From: an uncultured Alteromonadaceae bacterium
Lineage (GTDB): Bacteria > Pseudomonadota > Gammaproteobacteria > Enterobacterales > Alteromonadaceae
Length of the DNA stretch: 64,000 nt
Direction of reading: 5' to 3'
Assembly: GCA_947501935.1 (NCBI GenBank)
Contig: CANMXU010000003.1
Coordinates: 62,001-126,000, forward strand
This document shows, piece by piece, positions 36,899-46,194 of the stretch. The notes under the pieces were generated by a model that made no database searches, had not been told where the DNA came from, and saw only the letters and a list, made by a program, of their open reading frames with translations. Numbering within the stretch: the stretch's first letter is position 1; every line of letters starts with the position of its first letter. Position numbers and translations under genes: made by a program.

Positions 36899-37041
36899 TT
36901 TAATTGCAAATGCTGTATTTAAAATGCTAAATAAGTGGCTAAAGGTTTAAATTAACTGCCTATTTACTCAAATGAATTAGTATAAAAGTTCGATCTTCGA
37001 AGAGAAATTGCTTATATTTTTTTATAGATAATTATTGATGA

Positions 37042-37959
37042 GTGTTCTTGGTGCGTTATTTAACTATTGTAATAATTCTTGCTTGTTTGCTTGTTCAACC
37101 TGCTACGGGCCAAGACTTAGAGCCTCGTCGGTGGACCCCTATTCCACTTGGAGTCAATTTTATTGGCGTGGGCACTGCTGTTAGCGCTGCCGATATTGCT
37201 TATGAGCCAGTATACCAAGTTGAAGATGCGAAACTAAAATTACGCCTTGTTGGTACTTCATTTATCACCGCATTTAAAGTAGCCGATAAACTGGCGCGCT
37301 TTGATGTCAGCTTGCCTTGGGCACATGCTAAATGGGACGGCTTATTAGAAGGCGAACAGTCAAGTTTAAAACGTGTTGGCTTGCTCGACCCGACCTTTCG
37401 AGTTTCAATAAATTTACTAGGCGGCCCACCATTAACGGCAAAAAAATTAAGGCAGTATCTCAGCCAAAAGCAAGAACATACCTTAGTAGGCGCTGCTGTG
37501 GCGGTAACTGTGCCTTGGGGCGAATATTTCAACGATAAGGTTATTAATTTAGGCAATAACCGTTATACCATCAGGCCACAAATTGGCATTTTACATCGCC
37601 AAGGGCCATGGTCATATGAACTAACTGGCTCAATGTTTTTTTACACCGACAATAACAGTTTCAACGGCGGAAAACGTAAACAACAACAGCCACTTTATGC
37701 TGTGCAAGGCCATATTATTCGACAATTCCCAGCAGGAAAATGGTTATCGTTTAGCTCTGGTTATGCCACAGGTAGTAGAACCAAAGTTGATGAGAAATAT
37801 AACAATGATAAAAAGTACTCTCTGTTGTCGGCACTTTCTTTTGGTATGCCGATAAGCAAAAGCCAGTCAATTAAAGTTGCCTACTTATATCAACAAAGTA
37901 ATGGTGAAACCGGAGCTGATTCTGATTCACTTATTTTTGGTTGGTCAACACGGTTTTAG
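37042..37959 (+). CDS. Probable outer-membrane protein, phenol-degradation MetA-pathway family
   Basis: 305 residues with an N-terminal signal peptide (YLTIVIILACLLVQPATG). The mature part is rich in alternating beta strands and ends in an aromatic (GWSTRF), as in outer-membrane barrels. The start of the mature protein, DLEPRRWTPIPLGVNFIGVG, is characteristic of proteins annotated as transporter or MetA-pathway of phenol degradation (Pfam 13557). The start codon is a GTG at 37042 or one of two nearby alternatives (TTG 37048, GTG 37051). The DUF924 gene follows 15 bp later, so they may be co-transcribed. Function unknown. Confidence 0.75.
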   Translation: MFLVRYLTIVIILACLLVQPATGQDLEPRRWTPIPLGVNFIGVGTAVSAADIAYEPVYQVEDAKLKLRLVGTSFITAFKVADKLARFDVSLPWAHAKWDGLLEGEQSSLKRVGLLDPTFRVSINLLGGPPLTAKKLRQYLSQKQEHTLVGAAVAVTVPWGEYFNDKVINLGNNRYTIRPQIGILHRQGPWSYELTGSMFFYTDNNSFNGGKRKQQQPLYAVQGHIIRQFPAGKWLSFSSGYATGSRTKVDEKYNNDKKYSLLSALSFGMPISKSQSIKVAYLYQQSNGETGADSDSLIFGWSTRF

Positions 37960-37974
37960 TGAAAGGATAATTTC

Positions 37975-38511
37975 ATGTTTCAGCAAGTTTTAGATTTTTG
38001 GTTTAGCGAGATCAGCCCTGAAAAGTGGTGGGTAAAGGATGCTAATTTTGATCAACAAATTATTGAGCGCTTTAGTTCATTACATCAACAAGCTAACCAA
38101 GGTGAATTATTTACTTGGCGTTCAACTGCACACGGACGTTTAGCTGAAATAATTGTGCTTGATCAGTTCTCGCGTAATATGTTTCGTGACACTGCTCAAG
38201 CATTCGCTAGCGATGCCTTAGCGCTGGTACTTTCACAAGAAGCCATTGCGATAAAAGCCGATCAGCAATTAAATGCTATTGAGCGCTCTTTTTTATATAT
38301 GCCGTTTATGCACAGTGAATCAAAAATTATTCACCAACAAGCAGTGCAACTTTATAAAGCGAACGGTATTGAAGCAAATTATGATTTTGAACTGAAACAC
38401 AAAATGATTATTGACCAATTTGGCCGTTATCCTCATCGTAATGAAATACTTAACAGAGCATCAACTGACCAAGAAAAGCTATTTCTGACTCAGCCAAATT
38501 CTAGCTTCTAG
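37975..38511 (+). CDS. DUF924 family protein
   Basis: 178 residues, typical length. Family landmarks are VLDFWFSEI and KWWVKDANFD at the start, LAEIIVLDQFSRNMFRDT and ERSFLYMPFMHSES in the middle, and DQFGRYPHRNEILNR near the end. The fold is an all-helical TPR-like bundle; no activity is assigned. The His/Arg/Asp-rich conserved segments suggest a ligand or metal site. No signal peptide, so cytoplasmic. It follows the outer-membrane-type gene at 37042 by 15 bp. Confidence 0.92.
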   Translation: MFQQVLDFWFSEISPEKWWVKDANFDQQIIERFSSLHQQANQGELFTWRSTAHGRLAEIIVLDQFSRNMFRDTAQAFASDALALVLSQEAIAIKADQQLNAIERSFLYMPFMHSESKIIHQQAVQLYKANGIEANYDFELKHKMIIDQFGRYPHRNEILNRASTDQEKLFLTQPNSSF

Positions 38512-38614
38512 CTTTTATCTTTTTATTTTAAACGCCTTGCTTGACCAATATCAATGCAAGGTTATTGCTTTGTGCCTATAATTCCCTTTCATTTATAAAC
38601 CTACTGGCCTCCCG

Positions 38615-38836
38615 ATGAAAAAACGTTTTCTGCAAAAAGTCTCTACTGTATTTGCCATCATAAGTTTTATTGCTGCAGCCATTACCGGCATATGGCTGTT
38701 TACCCTAGAAGCTGGTGCCAGTGAAGTTTATCGCTCAAGTTTAGGCGCAGCCACCTTCTTCTTTTTTATGGTTGGTATTGTTTTACACGCTATTGGCGGT
38801 GCCAATTTACCGAACTTAACCCCAGGGAAAGATTAA
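38615..38836 (+). CDS. Small two-helix membrane protein of unknown function
   Basis: 73 residues. A basic start (MKKRFLQK) precedes a first hydrophobic helix (about 9-30, FAIISFIAAAITGIWLF), and a second spans about 44-62 (ATFFFFMVGIVLHAIGGA). The short tail NLPNLTPGKD is polar. The start ATG is preceded by a purine-poor region, so translation initiation is not strongly supported, but codon use and membrane pattern look genuine. I do not recognise the family. Confidence 0.65.
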   Translation: MKKRFLQKVSTVFAIISFIAAAITGIWLFTLEAGASEVYRSSLGAATFFFFMVGIVLHAIGGANLPNLTPGKD

Positions 38837-38891
38837 AAGCCACTCAAGCGAAATTGCCAACAAATCGCTCTACAGCTATGATAAATTAGTA

Positions 38892-38940
38892 CATTAGTTT
38901 TCATCTCATCACTTTTGTGATGCTTTCCTGAAAACTAATG
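38892..38940. repeat. Nested perfect hairpin upstream of the GGDEF/EAL gene
   Basis: CATTAGTTTTCA (38892-38903) is exactly complementary to 38929-38940, and inside it CATCAC (38907-38912) pairs with GTGATG (38917-38922). It lies 36 bp before the diguanylate cyclase/phosphodiesterase start, probably in its leader. A short T run (38945-38949) follows on the plus strand, so it may attenuate or terminate read-through from the small membrane-protein gene. Confidence 0.6.
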
Positions 38941-38975
38941 GCTAAATTTTTCATTTGATGTACTGAGAAAAGCAC

Positions 38976-41258
38976 ATGCAAAATCGCTCAACTAAAAAGC
39001 TCGCGATATTAGCAACAACTCTGATCATAGGGATTGTGGTTTTTCCGTTTGCACTGATCCGTTTTTTAAATCATGAATACGCCATGGCGATATTGGATAT
39101 CAGCGTTGTCGCAGGTATGTTTACTGTATTTAGTTACGTTCTCTCCACTAAAAAAGTTGAAGTGGCTGGCATTGCTTTAGCTATTTTTTCAGCGGCAGCA
39201 ATATTCACTTTGGTTGCTCTGAAAGGCCCTGATGCTTTATTTTGGGCCTATCCGGCGCTACTGGCGGCATTTTATTTATTAAGTATTAAACAAGCATCGT
39301 TTTTTTCCACTGCTGCCTTAATTTGTTTAGTGCTAATCGTTTATCCCAACATGGAAACTGTGCGTTTTATCTCCTTCGTTGCCACATATTGTATTACCTG
39401 TTTATTCTCCTTTATATTTTCACAAGCGATTAAACAGCATTATCACCGTATTCGTGCCAACTTAAGAATTAATCGTTATCGTAATAATATTCTTGAACTG
39501 ATGGTGCAGTCGACACCGCTAGGCAAAATTTTATTGGCGATTACCGAATGCTGTGAAAAAGAATTTGATGATATTGTCTGCAGCATTTTACTGCTTAACC
39601 ATAATAAGAATCAGCTAACCATAGGCGCTGCACCGTCACTACCCGAATTTTATAATAATGCTGTTGATGGCCTAGTTATTGGCGAAGGGGTAGGTTCATG
39701 TGGCACAGCCGCCTTTACCGGCAAACGAGTAATTGTTGAAGATATTGCTAACCACCCTTATTGGCAAGAAGCAAAAGAGCTAGCAGCCGCAGCTAACTTA
39801 GGCGCATGTTGGTCAGAGCCCATTCTTAATCAAAAAAAACAAGTGCTGGGCACCTTTGCTATTTATCATCATCATAAAGCCGCCCCCACTAAAGCTCATT
39901 TTAAATTAATTGAACTTTTTGCTTCATTAGCAAGCATTGCCATTGAACGAGAAGTCGCCAATAAACTCATTTGGAAACAAGCCAATTTTGACAGTTTAAC
40001 GGCCCTACCAAACCGCAATATGCTGCAAGAGCATTTACAATTAGCAGTTAAAAGCGCTCATCGACGCAAACAGAAACTCGCTGTAGTTATGCTAGACCTT
40101 GATCACTTCAAAGATGTAAATGACTCATTAGGTCATGACATTGGTGATTTATTATTAATTGAAGCGGCAAAACGCATTCAAAACACCATTCGCGAAAATG
40201 ACAATGTCGCTCGCTTAGGCGGTGATGAATTTGTTTTAATATTGTCAGAGCTTGATGACTTTCATGGCACAGAACGTATTGTGCAAGCCTTAGTGCATCA
40301 ACTATCACTGCCTTTTTATTTAAAAGATGAATGTTTGCATAGTTCAGCCAGTTTAGGGGTAACGGTTTTTCCTGATGACGCTCAAGACGTAGACACCTTA
40401 TTAAGTAATGCCGACCAAGCCATGTATCGCGCGAAAAAGTTAGGTCGTAATAATTATCACTATTTTACCGATGAAATGCGCGATTCTACGTTGAAAAGAC
40501 TACAACTGATTAAAGACTTAAGAAGCGCAGTAGATAAGCAGGAATTCTTTTTAGTGTACCAAAGCATTGTTGAGCTCAACAGCCAGAAAATTACCAAAGC
40601 TGAAGTATTAATCCGTTGGCAGCACCCAACGTTAGGACTGGTTAGCCCATTAGATTTCATCCCTATTGCCGAAGAAACCGGCTTAATTATTCCAATAAGT
40701 GATTGGATTTTTGAGCAAGTAGTCGAGAAAATCACCTACTGGCGAACACATTTTCAAGCCGATTTGCAAGTCAGCATTAATACCTCTCCTCGGCAATATC
40801 AATCTGGCGATGGTAATATCAATCAATGGATTGCCTTAATTGAAAAGTCACAATTACCATCTAACGCACTGGTTTTTGAGATCACTGAAAATCTATTAAT
40901 GGAGTCACACGATGAGATTTCTTCCACTTTATTAGCCGTGAAAAATGCCGGTATAGAATTAGCTATTGATGATTTTGGTACTGGTTATTCATCGTTTTCT
41001 TATTTGCGTGAATTTGAAAGCAGCTACGTGAAAATTGATAAAAGTTTTGTGCAGAAAATGTCACAAGGCAGTCGTGATTTAGCCCTTTGTGAAGCCATTA
41101 TAGTCATGGCGAAAAAGCTTAATATTAAAGTAATTGCTGAGGGTATTGAAACTGCAGAGCAAAAACAGCTGTTAGAGAAAATAGGCTGTGATTTTGGCCA
41201 AGGTTATTTGTTATCAAAGCCTATTATTGCTGACGAATTTGAAAAACTATTACACTAA
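38976..41258 (+). CDS. Membrane GAF-GGDEF-EAL protein (c-di-GMP turnover)
   Basis: 760 residues. Five or six membrane helices (about 10-155), a GAF domain (about 175-325, VGSCGTAAFTGKRVIVEDI), a GGDEF domain with the intact active motif ARLGGDEF (about 415) and an RxxD inhibitory site (REND) just before it, and a C-terminal EAL domain. The EAL triad reads EVL (AEVLIRWQHP, about 542), but the metal-binding Glu and the later IDDFGTGYSS (about 664), VKIDKSF and AEGIET are intact, so phosphodiesterase activity is plausible. The GAF domain would sense a small ligand or redox state. The orientation and isolated position suggest a single-gene unit. Confidence 0.93.
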   Translation: MQNRSTKKLAILATTLIIGIVVFPFALIRFLNHEYAMAILDISVVAGMFTVFSYVLSTKKVEVAGIALAIFSAAAIFTLVALKGPDALFWAYPALLAAFYLLSIKQASFFSTAALICLVLIVYPNMETVRFISFVATYCITCLFSFIFSQAIKQHYHRIRANLRINRYRNNILELMVQSTPLGKILLAITECCEKEFDDIVCSILLLNHNKNQLTIGAAPSLPEFYNNAVDGLVIGEGVGSCGTAAFTGKRVIVEDIANHPYWQEAKELAAAANLGACWSEPILNQKKQVLGTFAIYHHHKAAPTKAHFKLIELFASLASIAIEREVANKLIWKQANFDSLTALPNRNMLQEHLQLAVKSAHRRKQKLAVVMLDLDHFKDVNDSLGHDIGDLLLIEAAKRIQNTIRENDNVARLGGDEFVLILSELDDFHGTERIVQALVHQLSLPFYLKDECLHSSASLGVTVFPDDAQDVDTLLSNADQAMYRAKKLGRNNYHYFTDEMRDSTLKRLQLIKDLRSAVDKQEFFLVYQSIVELNSQKITKAEVLIRWQHPTLGLVSPLDFIPIAEETGLIIPISDWIFEQVVEKITYWRTHFQADLQVSINTSPRQYQSGDGNINQWIALIEKSQLPSNALVFEITENLLMESHDEISSTLLAVKNAGIELAIDDFGTGYSSFSYLREFESSYVKIDKSFVQKMSQGSRDLALCEAIIVMAKKLNIKVIAEGIETAEQKQLLEKIGCDFGQGYLLSKPIIADEFEKLLH

Positions 41259-41282
41259 TAGTTGCTCCTAGCTCAGCATAAA

Positions 41283-41660
41283 CTAACTACCCACAACAGG
41301 TGGTTCAGTTCGAGGGTGCCACTTCCACCATTGTTGTTCACCTTCTTTAATATCTTTTTTACTTTGATGAATATCCCAAGTAATTAAATAATCAGGATTA
41401 GTCACTTTTACGCCAGCTGTACTGGTATGAAACTCACCTTTGGGCGCACTAAACCAACAAGACAAGTCTGACGGAATAATAAAGTCAGCACCACTTTCTT
41501 CGCCTTTACTCGCCAAAGTAATAGTAATGCCCATTTCAGCATCAACGGCCTTAACTATGCCAGTTAATAGCGACTGTTTGAGTTGATTACCTTGTACATC
41601 AAAATAGCTTAAGCCAATAAGACAGGTTTTATCTAAGGTGTCTTCAAGTTTCGTTAACAT
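41283..41660 (-). CDS. Conserved hypothetical protein
   Basis: 125 residues from the ATG at 41660, which has GGAT 7 nt upstream; an upstream in-frame ATG at 41672 lacks a ribosome site. No signal peptide or membrane helix. Landmarks are CLIGLSYFD, GIVKAVDAEMGITITL and FIIPSDLSCWFSAPKG, then a Trp-rich C-terminus (EQQWWKWHP). The beta-rich N-terminal half looks like a small Sm/SH3-like barrel, an impression only. It lies after the nitrate-reductase anchor gene, but 94 bp apart, and I see no functional link. Confidence 0.7.
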   Translation of the reverse strand: MLTKLEDTLDKTCLIGLSYFDVQGNQLKQSLLTGIVKAVDAEMGITITLASKGEESGADFIIPSDLSCWFSAPKGEFHTSTAGVKVTNPDYLITWDIHQSKKDIKEGEQQWWKWHPRTEPPVVGS

Positions 41661-41753
41661 TAATACATCCATTCAGCGGAAAAATATAAAAGGGCTAGAA
41701 AAGAAAAAGTGCACTAAAACGCGCACTTTATCTAAGCATCAATATTGTCGCAA

Positions 41754-43763
41754 TTAATGCGCTAGCGGCGCAACCCCTGTCGCTGGGTTATCGGCTAAAC
41801 CAATATCGCGAGCATGTTGTTCAAAGCCTTTGTTTTTCCAGAAAAATGCGCCCGGCATTGTCGTTGGAATAACTAAAATATAGAACAAAGCACGGCCAAT
41901 TAACGCGGTAAATATATTAAGTAGTGCCAAGATAACCCAAGCAACTAATACTAAACTGCTGTCAAAACCTAACACAGTTAAAGCAAACAAGCCCGTTGCT
42001 GCAACAATGTTTAAGCCTAATAACCAGTTGCGTAATAGGTAGGTTTTTCCAAAGGTAGTGCATTGAATATAGTGCGCGGCACCACCTTCATTCTCACTAC
42101 GGTTTAAGTCGTGGTTATGGCCAATTAATCCAATGGCCTCAATCACCATACCTAAAATAAATACGCCAGCAAATAGTGGTGTTAGTGCTAAAACATCACC
42201 ACCTTGAACATAAACAGTAGCCAGTACTATTACGCCGCTCACAAAAGCGCCTATTGATAAACTGTTACCAGCAAAAGCGGTAGCTGTTTGCCAATGATGC
42301 CAAAATGGGCGCGCTTTAATTTGATAACATTTATTCATGTAATATAAACCGCCAAGACCTGCAATTAAGGCAAAAATTCCTGCCCCTTCAACTAAGCCTG
42401 CTAACGGCAAACCTTCGCTTATACTTACTAGGTCTAAGCCGATAAATTCATTAATAAAACCTACAGCCCACTCATTGCTTGGTAATGCAAATAATGCCGT
42501 AATACCACAACCGGCTGAAAACATCGCTAAACCAAAGCCTTCACGCGCCATTGGCGAATAACGTAAGTTATTAAAACCACGGTAAAAACGCATCGGTTTG
42601 CCTAAATGAGTGACACTCATTAATAGTGCGAACGCGGTCATAGCTAATGCCGCAACGGTAAGCGGTAAAAACATGTCTGATTCAGTGAAACTCACTAACG
42701 CTTGCACACCTAATAACGCGCCTAAAAATGGAATTAAAAATACCCCAAACGCCGCTTGCGCAAATAAAGTAAATAATACCAATGGGTTTTCTCGGCTATT
42801 TAATTTGCCAAAGTTCCAATGTTTCGCTTTACCCACTTTTTGATCAACTACCGGTTTGTAATTACCTTTTTCGTCACGATGATATTTTACTGGCATAGAG
42901 TCAGTACGGTTCATTTCAATCGGCATGGTTTTAGTTTGCTGAAAACGTACGTTCGGGTGAGTAATTTCTGGATCAGGAAAGCCCGGAATTTGGGTTTTAC
43001 ATTGTTCACGATTTTCAGGAGTATTTTCAATAACGCCAAAATCTAAAGCATTACCAACACAGGCAGATACACATGCCGGTTTTAAGCCAACCTCTAAACG
43101 GTCAACACACATATTACATTTAGACACTTGGCCTTTAACAGGGTCAAGCTGTGGTGCATTATACGGACAAACCCAAGTACAATAACCACAACCAAAGCAG
43201 GTTTCAGGATCTTGTAAAACTGCACCATATTCAGCATGTTTGGTATACGCTTTGGTTGGGCAACCTTTTAAACATACTGGGTCATCACAATGGTTACAGG
43301 CCATTGAAATATTCATACGTTTATAATCTGGATATGAACCGCCTTCTACATAACCTACTGAGCGAAAAGCTAAATGGGCAGGATTTTCATTTTTCTCAGA
43401 ACAAGCCGCTTCACAGGCATGACAACCAATACAGTTATCGGCAGTGAAGAAAAAACCATGTTGTTTATTACGGTTAGGGTTGCTACCCACTTCAGGATTC
43501 TCGTTAATGAACATTGAGCGATCTTTAGGTAGATCGGTAAGCTCAACTAAGTCAATTAACTGCCCATAACGGTTTTTATCTTGAATAGGTTGGTCAGGTA
43601 AATATGCGTATGACTGTTCATCTGTTCGCACTTCCCAATGGTTGGAACGACCTTCTTGTTCTGGGCTTTTTTCAGTCGTTGAGGCAACTTGCATGGTTGC
43701 CGGATCAAAACTTTGCACAACCGTCTCAACTGGCGGTTTATTTTTTACTTCTTGATTCATCAT
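41754..43763 (-). CDS. Fused 4Fe-4S electron-transfer and DmsC-type membrane-anchor subunit
   Basis: 669 residues joining two subunits usually encoded apart. The N-terminal ~270 residues are a DmsB-like ferredoxin with four Cys clusters: CIGCHACEAAC, CNHCDDPVCLKGC, CFGCGYCTWVC and CNMCVDRLEVG...CVSAC. After a linker, about 320-640 is a DmsC/NrfD-like membrane domain of eight or so helices, containing VTHLGKPMRFYRGFNNLRYSP-type segments, which in the family binds quinol. It would pass electrons from quinol to the molybdenum enzyme encoded just upstream (20-bp gap, same operon). In E. coli DMSO reductase these are separate proteins, so the fusion is notable. Confidence 0.9.
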   Translation of the reverse strand: MMNQEVKNKPPVETVVQSFDPATMQVASTTEKSPEQEGRSNHWEVRTDEQSYAYLPDQPIQDKNRYGQLIDLVELTDLPKDRSMFINENPEVGSNPNRNKQHGFFFTADNCIGCHACEAACSEKNENPAHLAFRSVGYVEGGSYPDYKRMNISMACNHCDDPVCLKGCPTKAYTKHAEYGAVLQDPETCFGCGYCTWVCPYNAPQLDPVKGQVSKCNMCVDRLEVGLKPACVSACVGNALDFGVIENTPENREQCKTQIPGFPDPEITHPNVRFQQTKTMPIEMNRTDSMPVKYHRDEKGNYKPVVDQKVGKAKHWNFGKLNSRENPLVLFTLFAQAAFGVFLIPFLGALLGVQALVSFTESDMFLPLTVAALAMTAFALLMSVTHLGKPMRFYRGFNNLRYSPMAREGFGLAMFSAGCGITALFALPSNEWAVGFINEFIGLDLVSISEGLPLAGLVEGAGIFALIAGLGGLYYMNKCYQIKARPFWHHWQTATAFAGNSLSIGAFVSGVIVLATVYVQGGDVLALTPLFAGVFILGMVIEAIGLIGHNHDLNRSENEGGAAHYIQCTTFGKTYLLRNWLLGLNIVAATGLFALTVLGFDSSLVLVAWVILALLNIFTALIGRALFYILVIPTTMPGAFFWKNKGFEQHARDIGLADNPATGVAPLAH

Positions 43764-43783
43764 AAATTCCTTAAATGCCAGTA

Positions 43784-45997
43784 TTAATACGCGCGACGTT
43801 CAACGTTTAAGCGAGCGGCTTCAGCTTGGTCAACCTGCTCAATTCTTACCGAACCTTGTTTAAAGGCTGGTTGGCGAGAATGTGGGTCTAACAAGCCAAG
43901 CGTTAAACGGTTCACACAGTCATGGAAATGGAACGGAATAAAAACCATATTGCGTGATACGCGCTGAGTTAATTGCACCATTACCACGGCATCACCACGA
44001 CGACTGGTTAAACGCACATAACTTTGATGTTCAATACCTAATTCTTTTGCCGCATCTGGATTCATTTCCATATAAGGCGTTGGGCTGAATTTATTACAGT
44101 TACCAATTTTTCCGGTACGAGTACGCGTATGAAAATGCTCAACCACACGACCACTGTTTAACCAAAATGGGTAATCGTTACATGGTTGCTCGTTATTATT
44201 GAAAAATTTAATAGGGATTAAATTTGCTCTACCAGATTTGGTTTGAAACTTGCCGTCGGTATATAAACGCGGTGCACCTTTTAGCTTGCCACTGTCTGCA
44301 TCGGCTTCGCTATACGGCCATTGAATGCCACGGGCTTTAATAATTTTTTCATAGCTCATGCCGGAAATATCTAAGGTTCTTTCATTGCCATAGGCATTCG
44401 ACCCTTTAGATAATTGCTTCATTTCATTAAACGCTTGTTCTGGCTGGTCTGGGAAGTCAATAACACTGCCATTTTCAAAGCGTTTTGCCATTTGATTGAA
44501 AATCCAAAAATCAGGTTTTGAATTCGCATAAGGCGGCACAACATTATCAATTAAGTTTACGCGGCGTTCAGTATTGGTATGGCAACCTTGTTTTTCTGCC
44601 CATACTGACGCGGGGAAATACACATGGGAATACTGATTCATTTCCACATCTTCATAAACATCTTGCACTACTAAGAAATCAAGCTTTTCTAATGCTTTGC
44701 GAATACGAGCGGTATTTGGCATTGAGGTCATAGGGTTGGTAGCAACAATCCACAAGCCTTTTATTTCGCCAGTTTCTATTGCGGGGAAAATATCAGTTTC
44801 AGCTAAACCACGTTTTTTCGGGAAGAATTCAGGGTCGATACCCCAAAAGTCGGCAATTTCTTGGCGGTCGTCTGCGTTTTCTAAATAACGATACCCCGGC
44901 AGCCCTGAACATGATGACCATTCACGCGTCCCCATTGCATTACATTGGCCAGTAATAGAAAGTGAAGTTCCACCCGGCTTACCGATATTGCCGGTGATCA
45001 GGTTTAAGTTATTAATATTAGCAACGCCGTCACTACCATGAGTAGATTGGTTAATGCCCATAGTCCAAATACTCATCGCCGATGGCGCTTTTGCATAAAT
45101 TCGGGCGACGGTGCGAATGGTGTCTTCGTCTATGCCACACACATGCTGAGCTGATTTTGGATCGTAGTCTTGCACTAAGGCTTTAACTTCGTCAAAACCT
45201 TGGGTATTTGCGTCAATATAAGCTTGATCTTGCAAACCTTCATTAATGATAACGTGCATCATTGAATTGATTAACACACAATCTGTTCCAGGGGTAATTG
45301 GCAAATGAAAGTCAGCAAATTGCGCTAACATAGTTACTCGTGGGTCAACCACAATTAACGGAAATTTGCGTTTTTCTAACGCCTCTTTTAAGCGCCAGTA
45401 AATAATTGGATGTTGCTCTGGTAAGTTGGAACCAAAGGCCATAAAACAGTGGGTATGCTCAAAATCATCATAACAGCCAGGAGGACCATCACTACCAAAA
45501 GAGCGTTTATAGCCACTAACTGCTGACGCCATACAAAGGGTAGTATTACCGTCGTAGTTATTAGTGCCAATACAACCGCGAGCAAGTTTTCCTAAGGTAT
45601 AAAATTCTTCCGTTAATAACTGACCGGTTGAAATAATCGCGAACGAGTCTCGACCATATTTGGCTTGAATTTCTTTAATTTTATTGGCAGTAGTATCTAA
45701 GGCGTTATCCCATGAAGTTTTTTCAAAACTTTCGTAATGCTTATCGCGAATTAGTGGTTCAGAACCACGGCCTGGGCTTTCAAATAATTCATGCTCAAGC
45801 AAGCCTTTAATGCACAACTTTCCACGGTTAACATCAGCGCCCGCATGGCCACGGGTGGTAACAATTTTTTTCTCGTCATTAAGACCGATCTCAATCGAAC
45901 AACCGGTTGAACAATAATTACAGGTGGTATATTTCCACTCAGCGACTTTTTTACTGGGAATAGAGATAGGCTTTCTATTTTTACGACCAAACAGCAT
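43784..45997 (-). CDS. Molybdopterin oxidoreductase, NarB/NasA-like nitrate reductase
   Basis: 737 residues. The N-terminal 4Fe-4S ligands are CNYCSTGC (Cys26, 29, 33) and GKLCIKG (Cys62). The molybdenum ligand is probably Cys155 in NTTLCMASAVSGYKRSFGSD. Segments RGCIGTNNYDGNTTLCM, FGSDGPPGCYDD and MSIWTMGINQSTHGSDG resemble cyanobacterial NarB and bacterial NasA, which reduce nitrate to nitrite. No twin-arginine signal is visible (MLFGRKNRKPISIP), so it should stay in the cytoplasm. The start ATG at 45997 has AGGG upstream. It is paired with a quinol-type anchor rather than the usual ferredoxin or NADH partners. No nitrite reductase, transporter or NarJ-like chaperone lies nearby. Another oxyanion substrate is possible. 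Confidence 0.85.
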   Translation of the reverse strand: MLFGRKNRKPISIPSKKVAEWKYTTCNYCSTGCSIEIGLNDEKKIVTTRGHAGADVNRGKLCIKGLLEHELFESPGRGSEPLIRDKHYESFEKTSWDNALDTTANKIKEIQAKYGRDSFAIISTGQLLTEEFYTLGKLARGCIGTNNYDGNTTLCMASAVSGYKRSFGSDGPPGCYDDFEHTHCFMAFGSNLPEQHPIIYWRLKEALEKRKFPLIVVDPRVTMLAQFADFHLPITPGTDCVLINSMMHVIINEGLQDQAYIDANTQGFDEVKALVQDYDPKSAQHVCGIDEDTIRTVARIYAKAPSAMSIWTMGINQSTHGSDGVANINNLNLITGNIGKPGGTSLSITGQCNAMGTREWSSCSGLPGYRYLENADDRQEIADFWGIDPEFFPKKRGLAETDIFPAIETGEIKGLWIVATNPMTSMPNTARIRKALEKLDFLVVQDVYEDVEMNQYSHVYFPASVWAEKQGCHTNTERRVNLIDNVVPPYANSKPDFWIFNQMAKRFENGSVIDFPDQPEQAFNEMKQLSKGSNAYGNERTLDISGMSYEKIIKARGIQWPYSEADADSGKLKGAPRLYTDGKFQTKSGRANLIPIKFFNNNEQPCNDYPFWLNSGRVVEHFHTRTRTGKIGNCNKFSPTPYMEMNPDAAKELGIEHQSYVRLTSRRGDAVVMVQLTQRVSRNMVFIPFHFHDCVNRLTLGLLDPHSRQPAFKQGSVRIEQVDQAEAARLNVERRAY

Positions 45998-46123
45998 GAC
46001 AGACCCTAGATAATACTTAAATTCACAAACTGTAGTTATCTAAGCAAAAAGTAGACCTATAAAAAAATATAAAATTTTCTTATAAAATCATACGATTATG
46101 TCGTACGCATTATTATTCAATGA

Positions 46124-46156
46124 GCAATTACGGTGCTTTAGGATCATTTTGGTGCA
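46124..46156 (-). promoter_or_regulatory. Possible sigma-54 promoter with NtrC-like site for the nitrate reductase operon
   Basis: On the minus strand AAGCACCGTAATTGCT (46124-46139) keeps the GCAC-N7-GC pattern of sigma-54 promoters, with G replaced by A at the first conserved GG. Immediately upstream TGCACCAAAATGATCCT (46140-46156) resembles an NtrC site (TGCACCAA-ATGGTGC type). Between promoter and start codon, TACGA-N5-TCGTA (46091-46105) could form a leader hairpin. The spacing between the NtrC-like site and promoter is shorter than usual. Confidence 0.4.
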
Positions 46157-46194
46157 CGAAAGAAATATTAGTAAGCCAATTGGAGTTACATCAT

